Notes: a model not told the origin generated them from the sequence alone. Counted from the first letter of the stretch, positions 23,414-32,999 are shown. The stretch is 64,000 nt of DNA from Peptococcaceae bacterium BRH_c8a (GCA_000961575.1 LADP01000005.1:1-64000); one strand, 5' to 3'. A program made the numbers and translations.

Positions 23414-24286
23414 TTACGGCCACTGTACAGGCACAGTAACTTTATCTTGTTCACTGCCGTCCTTGGGACTTTCCCAATAAACTTCAAGTGTACCTTTCCC
23501 TTCAGAGGGTAAGTTAAATTTTAAGCTGGTTTCAAAATCTCCTCTTCCCGGTGCACCTTCCGATGCTGTAGCGAAACTTTCGGCCAGTACCGTACCGGAA
23601 TTGTCCGAAAGGCGAATCTGTACTGTTCCTTCATACACCCGGGCGCTACCCTTAATTAACAGCGGTATCCCCACTACTTGGCTTTCGGATGGGTGGGTTA
23701 CCCAAATGGCAGGTTCGTATACCTTGTAAAGATCCCTGGTGAAAGGCTGGTCGTAAAGCCCAATATGACCCCACCAATCCTTGGCGGGACCTTCTGCACT
23801 GCCTTCAACAAGGAAAGCCACTTTTTCAATGTTTGGAAACTCGGTGAGCGTGTTGACCACGCTTTGAATACCCAGAGCTTCACCAGTGGAACCGACGTTT
23901 GAGTTATATAATACTTCCTTGCTAAAGTTTATAGTAGCCAAACCTTTTTCTATGCTTATATCGAGTACCTTGGTGTCCGATGGAAAGATGCTTTTTTCAT
24001 CGTTAATTAGTGTTTCAACTGCGGCCTGGGCCACTTGGTCGGTATGGGGAACCACCCGTTCTTCCCGCACCAGGTATGCGTCATCGGCGGTGAATTTTAC
24101 GAAATACACGTTCAAGCTAATGTCTGTCTGTTCTTGCACACCGTTATTCTTATTCTCAGAGTCCTTGTTGGAGTCATTGTTATTATCCCGACTTAACGAG
24201 CAACCGGCAACAATTACCGCTACTACTAAGACTAACATTAGAAACAAGCACCTGCGCAGCGCTGTTCCAGCACTTAATATGTACAA
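23414..24286 (-). CDS. GerM-domain lipoprotein (spore/germination type)
   Basis: This lipoprotein is about 290 residues long. The signal (FLMLVLVVAVIVAGC, lipobox VAGC) is followed by an Asn/Asp-rich linker. A GerMN domain comes next (NVYFVKFTADDAYLVREERV ... VLDISIEKGLATINFSKE), then a C-terminal immunoglobulin-like Gmad2 domain (AIWVTHPSESQVVGIPLLIKGSARVYEG). In spore formers GerM-type proteins act at the forespore/mother-cell membranes and in germination; the paired GerMN-Gmad2 architecture is known in Clostridia. TTG 24286 is preferred, with AAAGGAAG 9 bases before it. ATG 24310 lacks a ribosome site. Confidence 0.85.
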   Translation of the reverse strand: MYILSAGTALRRCLFLMLVLVVAVIVAGCSLSRDNNNDSNKDSENKNNGVQEQTDISLNVYFVKFTADDAYLVREERVVPHTDQVAQAAVETLINDEKSIFPSDTKVLDISIEKGLATINFSKEVLYNSNVGSTGEALGIQSVVNTLTEFPNIEKVAFLVEGSAEGPAKDWWGHIGLYDQPFTRDLYKVYEPAIWVTHPSESQVVGIPLLIKGSARVYEGTVQIRLSDNSGTVLAESFATASEGAPGRGDFETSLKFNLPSEGKGTLEVYWESPKDGSEQDKVTVPVQWP

Positions 24287-24393
24287 TATGTCCACTTCCT
24301 TTGGCTGCATATATGTTAGTATAACATTTATACAGCGGCTTTTCCATAGTTATGGACATTCCCAGTTAGGACATCCCTGTATTCAAATTAACA

Positions 24394-24423
24394 AGAAAAC
24401 CCCGGGCATGACGCGACGGGGCT
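24394..24423 (-). terminator. Rho-independent terminator (minus strand)
   Basis: Read on the minus strand, AGCCCCG and CGGGG arms are followed by TTTTCTT. It lies 33 bases after the stop of the small gene at 24456-24620. Confidence 0.65.
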
Positions 24424-24455
24424 AAGTTTGATCCAATGACTAAATTTTTCTGGGA

Positions 24456-24620
24456 TTAATCAAAGGGGATGTAACTGTGATGAGCTGTTTCCTTGCCGTT
24501 AGCATAAAACTCCAGGCTTTTCATTGATTCCTTGATGCGGTTGGTGAAAATGCCGGATAAAATGCCCACTAAGGCCATAATGCCCATCATAATGTAAAAA
24601 ATGTTCCAGTATTGATCCAA
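24456..24620 (-). CDS. Small single-pass membrane protein
   Basis: This 54-residue protein has a TTG start, with AAGGAGG 7 bases before it. An N-terminal membrane segment (FYIMMGIMALVGILSGIF) is followed by a polar tail (TNRIKESMKSLEFYANGKET and a His pair). A minus-strand terminator follows. It was not recognised. Together with 21338, 22854 and 23236 it is one of four very small membrane proteins within about 3 kb. Confidence 0.6.
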   Translation of the reverse strand: MDQYWNIFYIMMGIMALVGILSGIFTNRIKESMKSLEFYANGKETAHHSYIPFD

Positions 24621-24842
24621 CGGTTTTCCTCCTTCCCCTAGCGGACGGGTTTTTATTCAATTTATCATTTGTTGAGCCAATAAGTCAACTTTTTATGTGC
24701 TAGAAAAGCATATCTTATCACTATTTGCTTCTAGTTATGGCCAACCACGGTGTTTCGGCTATGGTTGGCCATTTGTGTGGTATAGTTTGCATTTGCGCAA
24801 ACCCGGCAAATGATTTATAATTCATATTGTATCAATTGAATA

Positions 24843-25209
24843 GAGCCAGAGTACGGTGAGCAATCGCTGCCGAACGGTATATTGCCGTACGGTAGAGGAA
24901 AGTCGAGACACGCACACCGGATGCCTTTGGGCAAACGGTGTAGTACGGCGCCCGGTGTAAGCCGGGGCAGGGCGACCTGACGACGGTAAAATAAACCCAC
25001 TGGGTTTTAAGTAACCGTAAAGTGCCACAGAAACTAAGTCACCGGGCAATCGGTGAGTGCAAGGGTAAACTCCGCCAGCGTGCAACCCAAATAGGCGGTC
25101 TTTGAACCGCGGGTAGGGGCACCCCGTAAGGGGAGGCAGATCGGAAGGTTTGCCTAGATAGATGATTGCTAGACAGAATCTCGCTTATAGCCGTACTCTG
25201 GTTTTTTTT
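24843..25209 (+). ncRNA. rnpB: RNase P RNA
   Basis: This is the catalytic RNA of RNase P, which trims tRNA 5' ends. Universally conserved blocks are present in order: AGCAATCGCTGCC near the start, GGTAGAGGAAAGTC (P4/CR-I), ACAGAAACTAAG, a GGGGCACCCCGTAAGGGGAGG region, then TAGATAGATGATTGC and ACAGAATCTCGCTTATAG near the 3' end (CR-V/P4 partner). The outer stem pairs CCAGAGTACGG with CCGTACTCTGG, which sets the limits, and TTTTTTT follows as a terminator. Length is about 360 nt. Confidence 0.96.
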
Positions 25210-25260
25210 ATAAATTTATGATGTTTAGAACAATTCAATGGGAACATTAGATTACAAATT

Positions 25261-25291
25261 TTGTGACAATGCGCTAATTTTATGTTATAAT
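25261..25291 (+). promoter_or_regulatory. Sigma-A type promoter of 6S RNA
   Basis: A perfect TATAAT (25286-25291) lies 18 bases after TGTGAC (25262-25267), a weak TTGACA match. Transcription would start near 25298, just where the 6S RNA structure begins. Confidence 0.6.
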
Positions 25292-25297
25292 GCAGTT

Positions 25298-25492
25298 GAA
25301 AATATGGCAATTGACCTGCTTGGCCCGTTGCCCCTTTGTTTTTCTAACCTACACATGAGTTTCGGGAGCAATCGGTCCTGTAGTCTATGTCAGGCCGCAT
25401 CAGGCGGAAGGCAGAAGCCACAGGTCGGGCACCCACCTGGGAGAGGTGGGTTTTAGAAAAACAGTTGGTGACGACCCGGCGGGCATAACAGC
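25298..25492 (+). ncRNA. ssrS: 6S RNA
   Basis: This is a regulatory RNA that mimics an open promoter and holds the housekeeping RNA polymerase holoenzyme. The region between the TATAAT promoter and a strong terminator keeps the known order of 6S elements: GGGAGCAATCGGTCCTG and AGAAGCCA around the central bubble, a small hairpin CCCACCTggagAGGTGGG, then GTGACGACCCGGCGGGCAT closing back on the 5' GGCCCGTTGCCCC. The match with the E. coli and clostridial 6S pattern is by eye. It has no reading frame with a ribosome site. Exact ends are estimated. Confidence 0.75.
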
Positions 25493-25496
25493 AAAT

Positions 25497-25535
25497 AAAC
25501 CCTTCGCTTTAAATGGCGAAGGGTTTTATTTTTAG
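25497..25535 (+). terminator. Rho-independent terminator of 6S RNA
   Basis: AAACCCTTCGC / GCGAAGGGTTT stem with an eight-base loop followed by TTATTTTT. Confidence 0.88.
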
Positions 25536-25636
25536 CATTTTTTCAAGTAAATTTTTCTTTTGGGACAGGAATATGTCAGTGCGATCGGGTAAGATCATTT
25601 TAACGATACAGTAAATGGCCCGGGAGGGAAACGACC

Positions 25637-28600
25637 TTGCACTTAAATATTGTTACCGGAAGGGCGGGTGCCGGGAAAACAACCAGCTGTTTACGGCAAA
25701 TCTCCATGGAGATGGTCAAGCAGCCTCTGGGTTCTCCGTTGATTATGCTGGTGCCTGAGCAAGCCTCTTTTCAAACTGAAAAGCAATTAGCCCGAACCAC
25801 CGGTGTGGGCGGGTACATACGCGCCCAAGTGCTGGGTTTTCGTCGACTGGCTTACCGGGTGCTGCAGGAAACTGGTGGCGGCAGTCGGGTGCCCCTGGGG
25901 GAAACCGGCAAGCGAATGGTTTTACGCCGGATGCTGGAAAGCAGGCGGGAAGAGCTGCGCATTTTTCACCGGGCCGCTAATCTGCCGGGGTTTGTTGATC
26001 AGTTGGCCGGCGCACTGGGCGAAATGAAAATATATCGGGTTGGCCCGAATGATTTACAGCGGGCGCTGACCGGTTTGCCGGGGGCCGGAGAGGGTGCCAA
26101 TCTGGAAAAGAAATTACAAGATCTGCTGGTGATATTCAATGATTTTGAGGTATTTACCCGGGAGCGGTTTACCGACCCAGACGACTACCTCACCCTGGCG
26201 GCTGAGCAAATACGGTTATCCGGTTGGCTTAATGAAGTTAGGGTGTGGGTGGATGGCTTTACCGGTTTTACACCCCAGGAATATGACCTGCTGGCTGCCT
26301 TACTGCGGCGTTCGGCCGGGGTGACGGTGGCTCTGTGCCTGCCCCCGGAAGGGATTGAAGGGAAACTGGCGGAAACCGATCCCTTTTACCCGGTATGGGA
26401 AACATATAACACCCTTATTGACCTGGCGGCTCGGGAAAAGGTATCGGTAATGCACGTTCCGGTACCTGGCGGGCGGCAGAATCGTTTTGTATCTCCGGGC
26501 CTGGCTCACCTGGAACAATGCTATTTTCGCCAGCAGGTCATCACGGGAGCGGCTGAAGGCATTAAAATCGCGGCGGCGGCTGACCGGCGTGCCGAGGTGG
26601 AGGGAATGGCCCGGGAGATTACCCGGTTTTGTCGTGATCTGGGGTACCGCTGGCGGGACGTGGTGATATTACTGCGGGAAGTGGATTTATACGCGGGCCT
26701 AATTGAGTCGGTATTTAGTGATTATGGCATCCCCTTCTTTCTGGATCATAAACGCACGGTTTTGCACCACCCGCTGGTGGAACTAATCCGGGCTGCCCTG
26801 GAAACAGTGGCCGGTGACTGGCCATACGACCCGGTTTTCCGCTACCTGAAAACAGACCTGGTGCCGGTGTCGAGGGCAGAGGTGGACAAACTGGAAAACT
26901 ATGTTTTGGCTCACGGCATCCGGGGCACGCGCTGGACTGACGACCGGCCGTGGGACTACCGGCGCCGGCTTACCCTGGAAGAAGATACCGAAACGACAGA
27001 AGCAGAAAAAATGGTACTGGATGAAATTAACTCCATCCGGACGAGGGCGGCAACAGCCCTGTCCCGAATGCAGCAACGGCTGGCCGACGGTACAGGCGTG
27101 AAGGGATACGCCGGCGCGCTGTATGGTTTGCTTGAGGAACTGCATGTGCCCGCCCGGTTGGAACAATGGAGCCGCGCGGCGGCGGGCGAGGGCAGGTTGG
27201 AGGCGGCCGGGGAGCATGCCCAGGTTTGGGAGGACGTGGTGCTGCTCTTGGACGAATTAGTGGAAGCCCTCGGCGACGAGCAGATGAACCTACGGCAGTT
27301 TACCCGGGTATTGGAAGCAGGCTTTGCCTCCATTCGGCTGGGGTTAATCCCGCCGGGCCTGGATCAAGTGGTGGTGGGATCCCTGGAACGCTCCAGGAGT
27401 CCCGAGGTGAAGGCGGCCTTTGTACCTGGGGTCAATGAGGGGGTACTTCCCGCCCGGGTATTTGAACAGGGTATATTCTCTGAAGCCGAACGGGAGCGGC
27501 TGCAGGGGGCAGGCCTGCGTTTGGCACCCGGTGCCCGCCGTAGGGCGTTTGACGAACAGTACATAGTTTACCAGGCCCTGACTCGGTCCGGTGAACAATT
27601 GGTTATCTCCTATCCGCTTGCTGACGGCGAGGGCCGGTCGCTAAAACCGTCTCCCATTGTGCATCGGTTACGAGAATTGTTCCCCACATTGGGGGAAGGA
27701 ATGTGGACCCAGGAGCCAGGCGAACGAGACGCCGACGACATGGAATTTGTCAGCCGGTCCGGTCGTTGTCTAACCTATCTGGCAGGCAGGTTGCGTGACG
27801 CATTTGCCGGGCGTGAGATTGACCCCCTGTGGTGGGACGTATATAACTGGTTTGTCCGGGATAACAGCAATCAGTTGTTTAAACGAGTGGTGGAAAGCTT
27901 GTTTAACGACAATAGTGAAGGGCGCCTGTCAGGGGACTTAAGCGGGCGTTTGTATGGACGGCCTTTTAAAACCAGCGTTTCGGCCCTGGAGAAATATTAT
28001 TCCTGCGCCTATGCCCACTATTTGGCTTATGGTCTACGGTTGAAGGAAAGGAACGTTTTCCGGTTGGAAGCGCCGGACATGGGGCAATTTTTCCATGCCG
28101 CACTGAAAATGTTTGCCCAACGGCTGCTAGACCGGGGAATTGACTGGGGTGGGCTTAGCACCGAACAATGCCACAGCCTGGCCGGGGATGTGGTGGACGA
28201 ACTGACCCCCAGGCTGCAAAGCGAGATTTTACTTAGTTCCGCCCGGCACCGTTATTTAAGCGGCAAATTAAAGCGGGTGGTACAGCGTTCGGCAATGGTA
28301 CTGTCCGAACACGCCAGGCGTGGGGAGTTTCGCCCCGTAGGGCTGGAGCTGGCCTTTGGTATGCAGGGTGGACTGGGAGGGGTAACCTTTGCACTGCCGG
28401 ACGGAAGCGAAATGATTCTTCGGGGTTGTATAGACCGGGTGGATGCGGCGGACGCCGGCGAAGACGGGGTATATTTGCGGGTAATTGATTACAAGTCCGG
28501 CCTTGCCACCATTAAGCTTGACGACGTTTGGCAGGGACTGAAACTGCAGCTGTTGGCTTACCTGGATGTGGCTCTGCGCTATGCCCGGGAAATGACGGGA

Positions 28601-29107
28601 AAAGACGGTTTGCCCGGGGCAGTGCTGTATTTTAGGGTGGACGACCCGCTGGTCAAAACAGAAGGTGAGCCGGTTGAAGAAGGAGAAATCGGGCAGCGGC
28701 TGCTACGCAAACTTAAAATGAACGGGCTAGTGCTGGCAGACCGAACCCTGGTGGATAAACTGGATGCCGAGACAGGCCCGGCTTCCGACCTGGTGCCGGT
28801 GGGTATTAAGAAGGACGGCACTTTCACCGCTTACTCATCCGTGGTGGACAGTAGAGATTTTAAATTGCTTTTGGCACTGCTGCAAAACAGATTGGTGGGT
28901 GCCGGTGGTGAAATTCTAGCCGGTGTCAAAGATATCAATCCCTACCGTAAGGGCACTCATCGCGCCTGCCGATTCTGTTCTTTTAAGCCGGTTTGCAGGT
29001 TTGATCCTTTGCTGCCCGGGAACGCGTACCGGGTGCTGAAAACAGAAAAGAATGCAGACGTACTAGAAAAAACCAGGCGGGAATTGGGGGTGCGAACTGA
29101 TGGCTGA
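25637..29107 (+). CDS. addB: AddB, ATP-dependent nuclease subunit B
   Basis: This is the AddB subunit of the AddAB helicase-nuclease that resects double-strand breaks and loads RecA (Firmicutes counterpart of RecBCD). Its 1156 residues are the usual length. It begins with a helicase-like Walker A (GRAGAGKTTS, residues 8-17). The C-terminal nuclease has VIDYKSG and the four Cys of the iron-sulfur cluster: one in YYSCAYAHYL (about 789) and three in CRFCSFKPVC (about 1110-1119). The start is TTG 25637 with GGGAGGGA 7 bases before it. It overlaps addA by 8 bases, implying coupled translation. No Chi recognition can be inferred. Confidence 0.97.
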   Translation: MHLNIVTGRAGAGKTTSCLRQISMEMVKQPLGSPLIMLVPEQASFQTEKQLARTTGVGGYIRAQVLGFRRLAYRVLQETGGGSRVPLGETGKRMVLRRMLESRREELRIFHRAANLPGFVDQLAGALGEMKIYRVGPNDLQRALTGLPGAGEGANLEKKLQDLLVIFNDFEVFTRERFTDPDDYLTLAAEQIRLSGWLNEVRVWVDGFTGFTPQEYDLLAALLRRSAGVTVALCLPPEGIEGKLAETDPFYPVWETYNTLIDLAAREKVSVMHVPVPGGRQNRFVSPGLAHLEQCYFRQQVITGAAEGIKIAAAADRRAEVEGMAREITRFCRDLGYRWRDVVILLREVDLYAGLIESVFSDYGIPFFLDHKRTVLHHPLVELIRAALETVAGDWPYDPVFRYLKTDLVPVSRAEVDKLENYVLAHGIRGTRWTDDRPWDYRRRLTLEEDTETTEAEKMVLDEINSIRTRAATALSRMQQRLADGTGVKGYAGALYGLLEELHVPARLEQWSRAAAGEGRLEAAGEHAQVWEDVVLLLDELVEALGDEQMNLRQFTRVLEAGFASIRLGLIPPGLDQVVVGSLERSRSPEVKAAFVPGVNEGVLPARVFEQGIFSEAERERLQGAGLRLAPGARRRAFDEQYIVYQALTRSGEQLVISYPLADGEGRSLKPSPIVHRLRELFPTLGEGMWTQEPGERDADDMEFVSRSGRCLTYLAGRLRDAFAGREIDPLWWDVYNWFVRDNSNQLFKRVVESLFNDNSEGRLSGDLSGRLYGRPFKTSVSALEKYYSCAYAHYLAYGLRLKERNVFRLEAPDMGQFFHAALKMFAQRLLDRGIDWGGLSTEQCHSLAGDVVDELTPRLQSEILLSSARHRYLSGKLKRVVQRSAMVLSEHARRGEFRPVGLELAFGMQGGLGGVTFALPDGSEMILRGCIDRVDAADAGEDGVYLRVIDYKSGLATIKLDDVWQGLKLQLLAYLDVALRYAREMTGKDGLPGAVLYFRVDDPLVKTEGEPVEEGEIGQRLLRKLKMNGLVLADRTLVDKLDAETGPASDLVPVGIKKDGTFTAYSSVVDSRDFKLLLALLQNRLVGAGGEILAGVKDINPYRKGTHRACRFCSFKPVCRFDPLLPGNAYRVLKTEKNADVLEKTRRELGVRTDG

Positions 29108-32100
29108 ATGGACCCGGGAACAGCTGGATGCTATTGAAAAACGTGATCGGCAAATGCTGGTGTCGGCAGCGGCTGGTTCGGGCAAAACCAGTGTGCTGGT
29201 AGAGCGGATCATTAGGCGCATTACCGACTCTGCAGCCCCAGTAGACGTGGATCGGCTGCTGGTGGTTACCTTTACTAGTGGGGCGGCAGCGGAAATGCGG
29301 GAACGCATCGGCCGGGCTATCAACGCGGCCCTAGAGCATAATCCTGGTTCGGCGCACCTGCGCCGTCAGCTGGCGCTGCTGCAGCGATCCGCCATCAGTA
29401 CCATTCATTCATTTTGCCTGGACGTGATTCGTCAACACTTTTACCGTCTAGAATTGGATCCGCTGTTTAGGGTAATGGATGAAACCGAGGCGGCTTTGCT
29501 GCAGTTGGATGTGCTGGATGATGTGTTGGAACAACACTACGCCTCGGGGGATGCCAAATTTTTACGGTTGGCGGACTGTTACGGCGGCTCTAAGGACGAT
29601 GGTGGGGTGCAGGAACTGGTATTACAAGTATTTAAATTTTCCCGCAGCACTCCCCGGCCGGACGCATGGCTTAAGGATCTACCAGGTGCTTTCGCTATCC
29701 CGGAAGATGCGAAGGTGGATCAATTGCCCTGGTTTAACGTGCTCAGGACAAGTGTGCGTAACGAAATTGCCGCCGCCCGGGGCATGGTGGAATTAGCCGT
29801 GGGCATGGCCAGCAGACCTGGCGGCCCAGCTCCGTATTTGATTGCCCTGGAGAAAGATCTAGCGCTGTTGGATGAACTGGCCGAATCCTGTGCAGCCGGT
29901 TGGGAAACACTATACCGGCAGTTCAGCGGGCTGGCTTTTGCCGGTCTGGCACGCTGCCGCAAGGAGGAGGCCGACGGGGATCTGGTTCAGTCGGTAAAGA
30001 AAACACGTGATATGATGAAGAGAAAAATTCAGGGGTTACAAAGGCGATACTTCCACCGCCCACCGGTTGATTTACTGACTGACCTGCGTAGTCTGGCCGA
30101 GCCTGCTCAAACCCTGGCGGAACTGGTGCGGTATTTTGCATCCTGCTACCGCCAGGCCAAGTTGGAACGCGGGGTGGTGGACTTTAACGACCTGGAAAAC
30201 TACACCCTGGATGTGCTAGCGGAAAGGGGACACACCGGCAGCGGAAAGGGGACACACCTCCTGCGGAGGAATGTCCCCATCTTAAGAATGTCCCCAACGT
30301 ATGAAAGGGGACACACCTCTGTTGGAGCAATGTCCTCAACTGGTAATGACGAGGGAGCGGTGCGGCCGTCGCCGGTGGCATTGGAACTACGGCAGCGCTT
30401 TGTTGAGGTGCTGGTGGACGAATATCAGGACATTAACGCTGTACAGGAAATAATTCTAAACCTGCTGACTGGTGTTGGTGAGGACGGGCCGGGCTTGTTC
30501 ATGGTGGGTGATGTCAAACAAAGTATCTACCGCTTCCGATTGGCTGAGCCTGGCCTTTTTCTGGCCAAGTACAACCGGTTTTCAAACCAGCCTGATTCAG
30601 GGCTGCTGGTGAACCTGGCCCGGAATTTCCGCAGCCGGCGTTCGGTGGTCGAAGCCGTGAACCATGTTTTTCGCCAGATAATGACGCCGGCGGTGGGTGA
30701 GATGGAATACGACCAGCGGGCGGAACTGGCGTATGGCGCTGAGTATCCCCCATTACCCGAAGCAACCGGTGATGCAGTTGAGTTACTTCTAATTGACAAC
30801 ACGCCGGACGATACTACCGATGGGCAGGAAGCTTTTGCGGATGACGGGGATGAGCAGGGTGAAGAACCGGAACAAGAAGAGGAACTGGACAACTTGCAGG
30901 TGGAAGCACGTACCGTGGCCCGCCGGATCATTAAACTAGTGGAAAGCGGACATCCGGTATATGACCGCAGCGACGGTGGATATCGCCCGGTGACCTACCG
31001 GGATGTGGTGGTGTTGATGAGGGCAACCAGCGGTCGGGCCAATACTTTTGTGGAAGAGTTCCGCAAATTGGGAGTCCCGGCCTATGCCGAGCTGACCACC
31101 GGCTATTTTGAGGCCACCGAGGTGGAGACGATGCTTTCCCTGTTAAAAGTAATCGATAACCCGCGCCAGGATGTACCACTGGCAGCAGTGCTTCGTTCTT
31201 CAGCGGCAGGCTTTAATTCCGAAGATTTAGCCCGGATTAGGCTGGCCGGCGGGAGCGGAGAATTTTACGATGCCTTGGAGAAGACAGCCCGAGAAGGGGC
31301 CGATGAGTTGGCCCAACGCCTGAACGTATTTTTACGGCAATTGGACAAATGGCGCACCTTGGCCCGCCAAAGTGGTCTGCCGGTTCTAATCTGGGCTTTG
31401 TACCGGGAGACCGGTTATTACGATTACGTGGGCGGCTTACCCGGCGGCAGCCAGCGCCAGGCCAACCTGCGGGCACTATACCAACGTGCCGGACAGTTCG
31501 AATCCACCGCCTACAGGGGCTTGTTCCGCTTCCTGCGCTTTGTAGAGCGACTGCGCCAAAACGAGGGCGATATGGGTACAGCCCGGGCACTGGGTGAGAA
31601 TGAAAACGTGGTGCGTATTATGAGCATTCACAAGAGCAAAGGGCTGGAATTTCCGGTGGTTATAGTGTCAGGCCTGGGCAAGAAGTTTAACGTTACCAGT
31701 TTGAATAAAAGCGTACTGCTGCACCGTGACATGGGTTTGGGCCCTCAGCTGGTAGACCCGGAAAAACGCATCACTTATCCCACCGTGGCTAAACTGGCAG
31801 TACGGGAAAAAATACGTTCCGAAGAACTGGCTGAAGAGATGCGGCTTTTTTACGTAGCCTTGACCAGGGCCAAGGAGAAATTAATCCTGGTGGGCTCAGT
31901 CTCTAGATTAAAAGACGCCGCCACCCGGTGGTGTGGCGTAATTGGGACGGACGGAACACACCTGCCGGTTTGGATGACTGCCCAGGCGGTTACCTACTTG
32001 GACTGGCTTTGCCCCGCCCTGGCCGGACACCCCGATGGCGCACCGCTACGGAAACTGGCCGGCCTGGCAAAGACCACGTCTTTTTCCGCCGGGGAAAGCG

Positions 32101-32999
32101 CGTCCCATTGGCTGGTGCGGTTGACCGGTGGCAAGGGTCTGGATACCGAGGTCGCCGCCGGGGCAGCAGCAGAATATCGTAAGGCGGTGTTAAAAATGCA
32201 ACCGGTACCCCTGACTGGTCCACGAGCTGGGGCAGTTGAAACCAGTCTTAATTGGTTTTATCCCCAGCACCGTTCGCACAACCTGGCTGCCCGGGCAACG
32301 GTAACCGCATTAAAGCGGATAGAGGACGCACCATCAGTGGATATCTCCTGCGGAAGAATGTCCCCAACTTATGAAAGGGAACACACTGGTGTTGATGAAG
32401 AAATGGAAAACAGGCGGGATATCTTTCGGGCCGATGCTGCAGTAAGGCCGGCCTTCGTGCAGCGGCGAGAGGGGCTTACCGCAGCTGGCCGGGGTGTGGC
32501 GCTGCACCTGGTGATGCAACTGTTAAACCTGGATGGCGACTTGTCTGCAGACGGGGTGAGGAACCAAATAGCTCTCCTGGTGGACCAGGAGCAGGTACTG
32601 CCGGAACAGGCAGCAGTGGTGGATCCCGAAGCAGTGGCTGAATTTTTCTGCAGCCCGCTAGGCCGCCGGGTGCTGGCCGGATACCGGGTTTACCGGGAGC
32701 AGCCCTTCACCGTGGCATTGCCCCTGAAGATCATTTACCCGGACACCGAAGGCACCGATTCCGGTGAAGACACCGTACTGGTACAGGGGATTATCGATTG
32801 CCTGGTGGAGGAAGCAAGCGGGCTTTTGGTGGTGGATTACAAGACCGACTATTACACCCCGGAAACCTTGCCAAAATTAGTGGAAAGTTACCAATACCAA
32901 GTGGATTTGTACTCCCGGGCGGCGGCAACGCTCACCGGTTTGCCAGTGACAGCCCGGTATCTATACCTGTTTTATCGTGGCGAAGCAGCACAAGTTTAA
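29100..32999 (+). CDS. addA: AddA, ATP-dependent helicase/nuclease subunit A
   Basis: This is a UvrD/Rep-type helicase plus nuclease, partner of AddB. Visible are Walker A AAAGSGKT (23-30), Walker B VDEYQD (about 440), the helicase motifs GDVKQSIYRFR and IHKSKGLEFPVV, motif VI FYVALTRAKEKL, and the C-terminal nuclease VVDYKTDYY (about 1244). At 1299 residues it is longer than the common 1200-1250. Two stretches explain the excess. One lies at about 375-416, just before the Walker B motif (RGHTGSGKGTH, LRMSPTYERGHTS). The other lies at about 1081-1101 before the nuclease (GRMSPTYEREHTG). Both are encoded by REP-like palindromes inserted in frame. Confidence 0.97.
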   Translation: MAEWTREQLDAIEKRDRQMLVSAAAGSGKTSVLVERIIRRITDSAAPVDVDRLLVVTFTSGAAAEMRERIGRAINAALEHNPGSAHLRRQLALLQRSAISTIHSFCLDVIRQHFYRLELDPLFRVMDETEAALLQLDVLDDVLEQHYASGDAKFLRLADCYGGSKDDGGVQELVLQVFKFSRSTPRPDAWLKDLPGAFAIPEDAKVDQLPWFNVLRTSVRNEIAAARGMVELAVGMASRPGGPAPYLIALEKDLALLDELAESCAAGWETLYRQFSGLAFAGLARCRKEEADGDLVQSVKKTRDMMKRKIQGLQRRYFHRPPVDLLTDLRSLAEPAQTLAELVRYFASCYRQAKLERGVVDFNDLENYTLDVLAERGHTGSGKGTHLLRRNVPILRMSPTYERGHTSVGAMSSTGNDEGAVRPSPVALELRQRFVEVLVDEYQDINAVQEIILNLLTGVGEDGPGLFMVGDVKQSIYRFRLAEPGLFLAKYNRFSNQPDSGLLVNLARNFRSRRSVVEAVNHVFRQIMTPAVGEMEYDQRAELAYGAEYPPLPEATGDAVELLLIDNTPDDTTDGQEAFADDGDEQGEEPEQEEELDNLQVEARTVARRIIKLVESGHPVYDRSDGGYRPVTYRDVVVLMRATSGRANTFVEEFRKLGVPAYAELTTGYFEATEVETMLSLLKVIDNPRQDVPLAAVLRSSAAGFNSEDLARIRLAGGSGEFYDALEKTAREGADELAQRLNVFLRQLDKWRTLARQSGLPVLIWALYRETGYYDYVGGLPGGSQRQANLRALYQRAGQFESTAYRGLFRFLRFVERLRQNEGDMGTARALGENENVVRIMSIHKSKGLEFPVVIVSGLGKKFNVTSLNKSVLLHRDMGLGPQLVDPEKRITYPTVAKLAVREKIRSEELAEEMRLFYVALTRAKEKLILVGSVSRLKDAATRWCGVIGTDGTHLPVWMTAQAVTYLDWLCPALAGHPDGAPLRKLAGLAKTTSFSAGESASHWLVRLTGGKGLDTEVAAGAAAEYRKAVLKMQPVPLTGPRAGAVETSLNWFYPQHRSHNLAARATVTALKRIEDAPSVDISCGRMSPTYEREHTGVDEEMENRRDIFRADAAVRPAFVQRREGLTAAGRGVALHLVMQLLNLDGDLSADGVRNQIALLVDQEQVLPEQAAVVDPEAVAEFFCSPLGRRVLAGYRVYREQPFTVALPLKIIYPDTEGTDSGEDTVLVQGIIDCLVEEASGLLVVDYKTDYYTPETLPKLVESYQYQVDLYSRAAATLTGLPVTARYLYLFYRGEAAQV
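30224..30345 (+). repeat. REP-like palindromes inserted in frame within addA
   Basis: A cluster of GGGGACA and TGTCCCC units in alternating order. The cleanest unit is 30248-30278: GGGGACA-cac-CTCC-tgc-GGAG-gaa-TGTCCCC. A second, less perfect unit starts at 30307 and ends in TGTCCTC (30331). Half units are at 30227 and 30289. Such hairpins are typical of REP/RAYT-type dispersed elements. The reading frame of addA stays open across them. Confidence 0.75.
32341..32400 (+). repeat. Second REP-like insertion within addA
   Basis: The DNA for GRMSPTYEREHTG repeats the first element nearly base for base: TGCGGAAGAATGTCCCCAAC then TTATGAAAGGGAACACAC, against 30262-30316. It lies in the linker between helicase and nuclease domains and again keeps the frame. 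Confidence 0.7.

Noticed and set aside
26783-27598. Long antisense frames inside addB
   Set aside because: They are shadows produced by the GC-rich codons of addB; none has a ribosome site.
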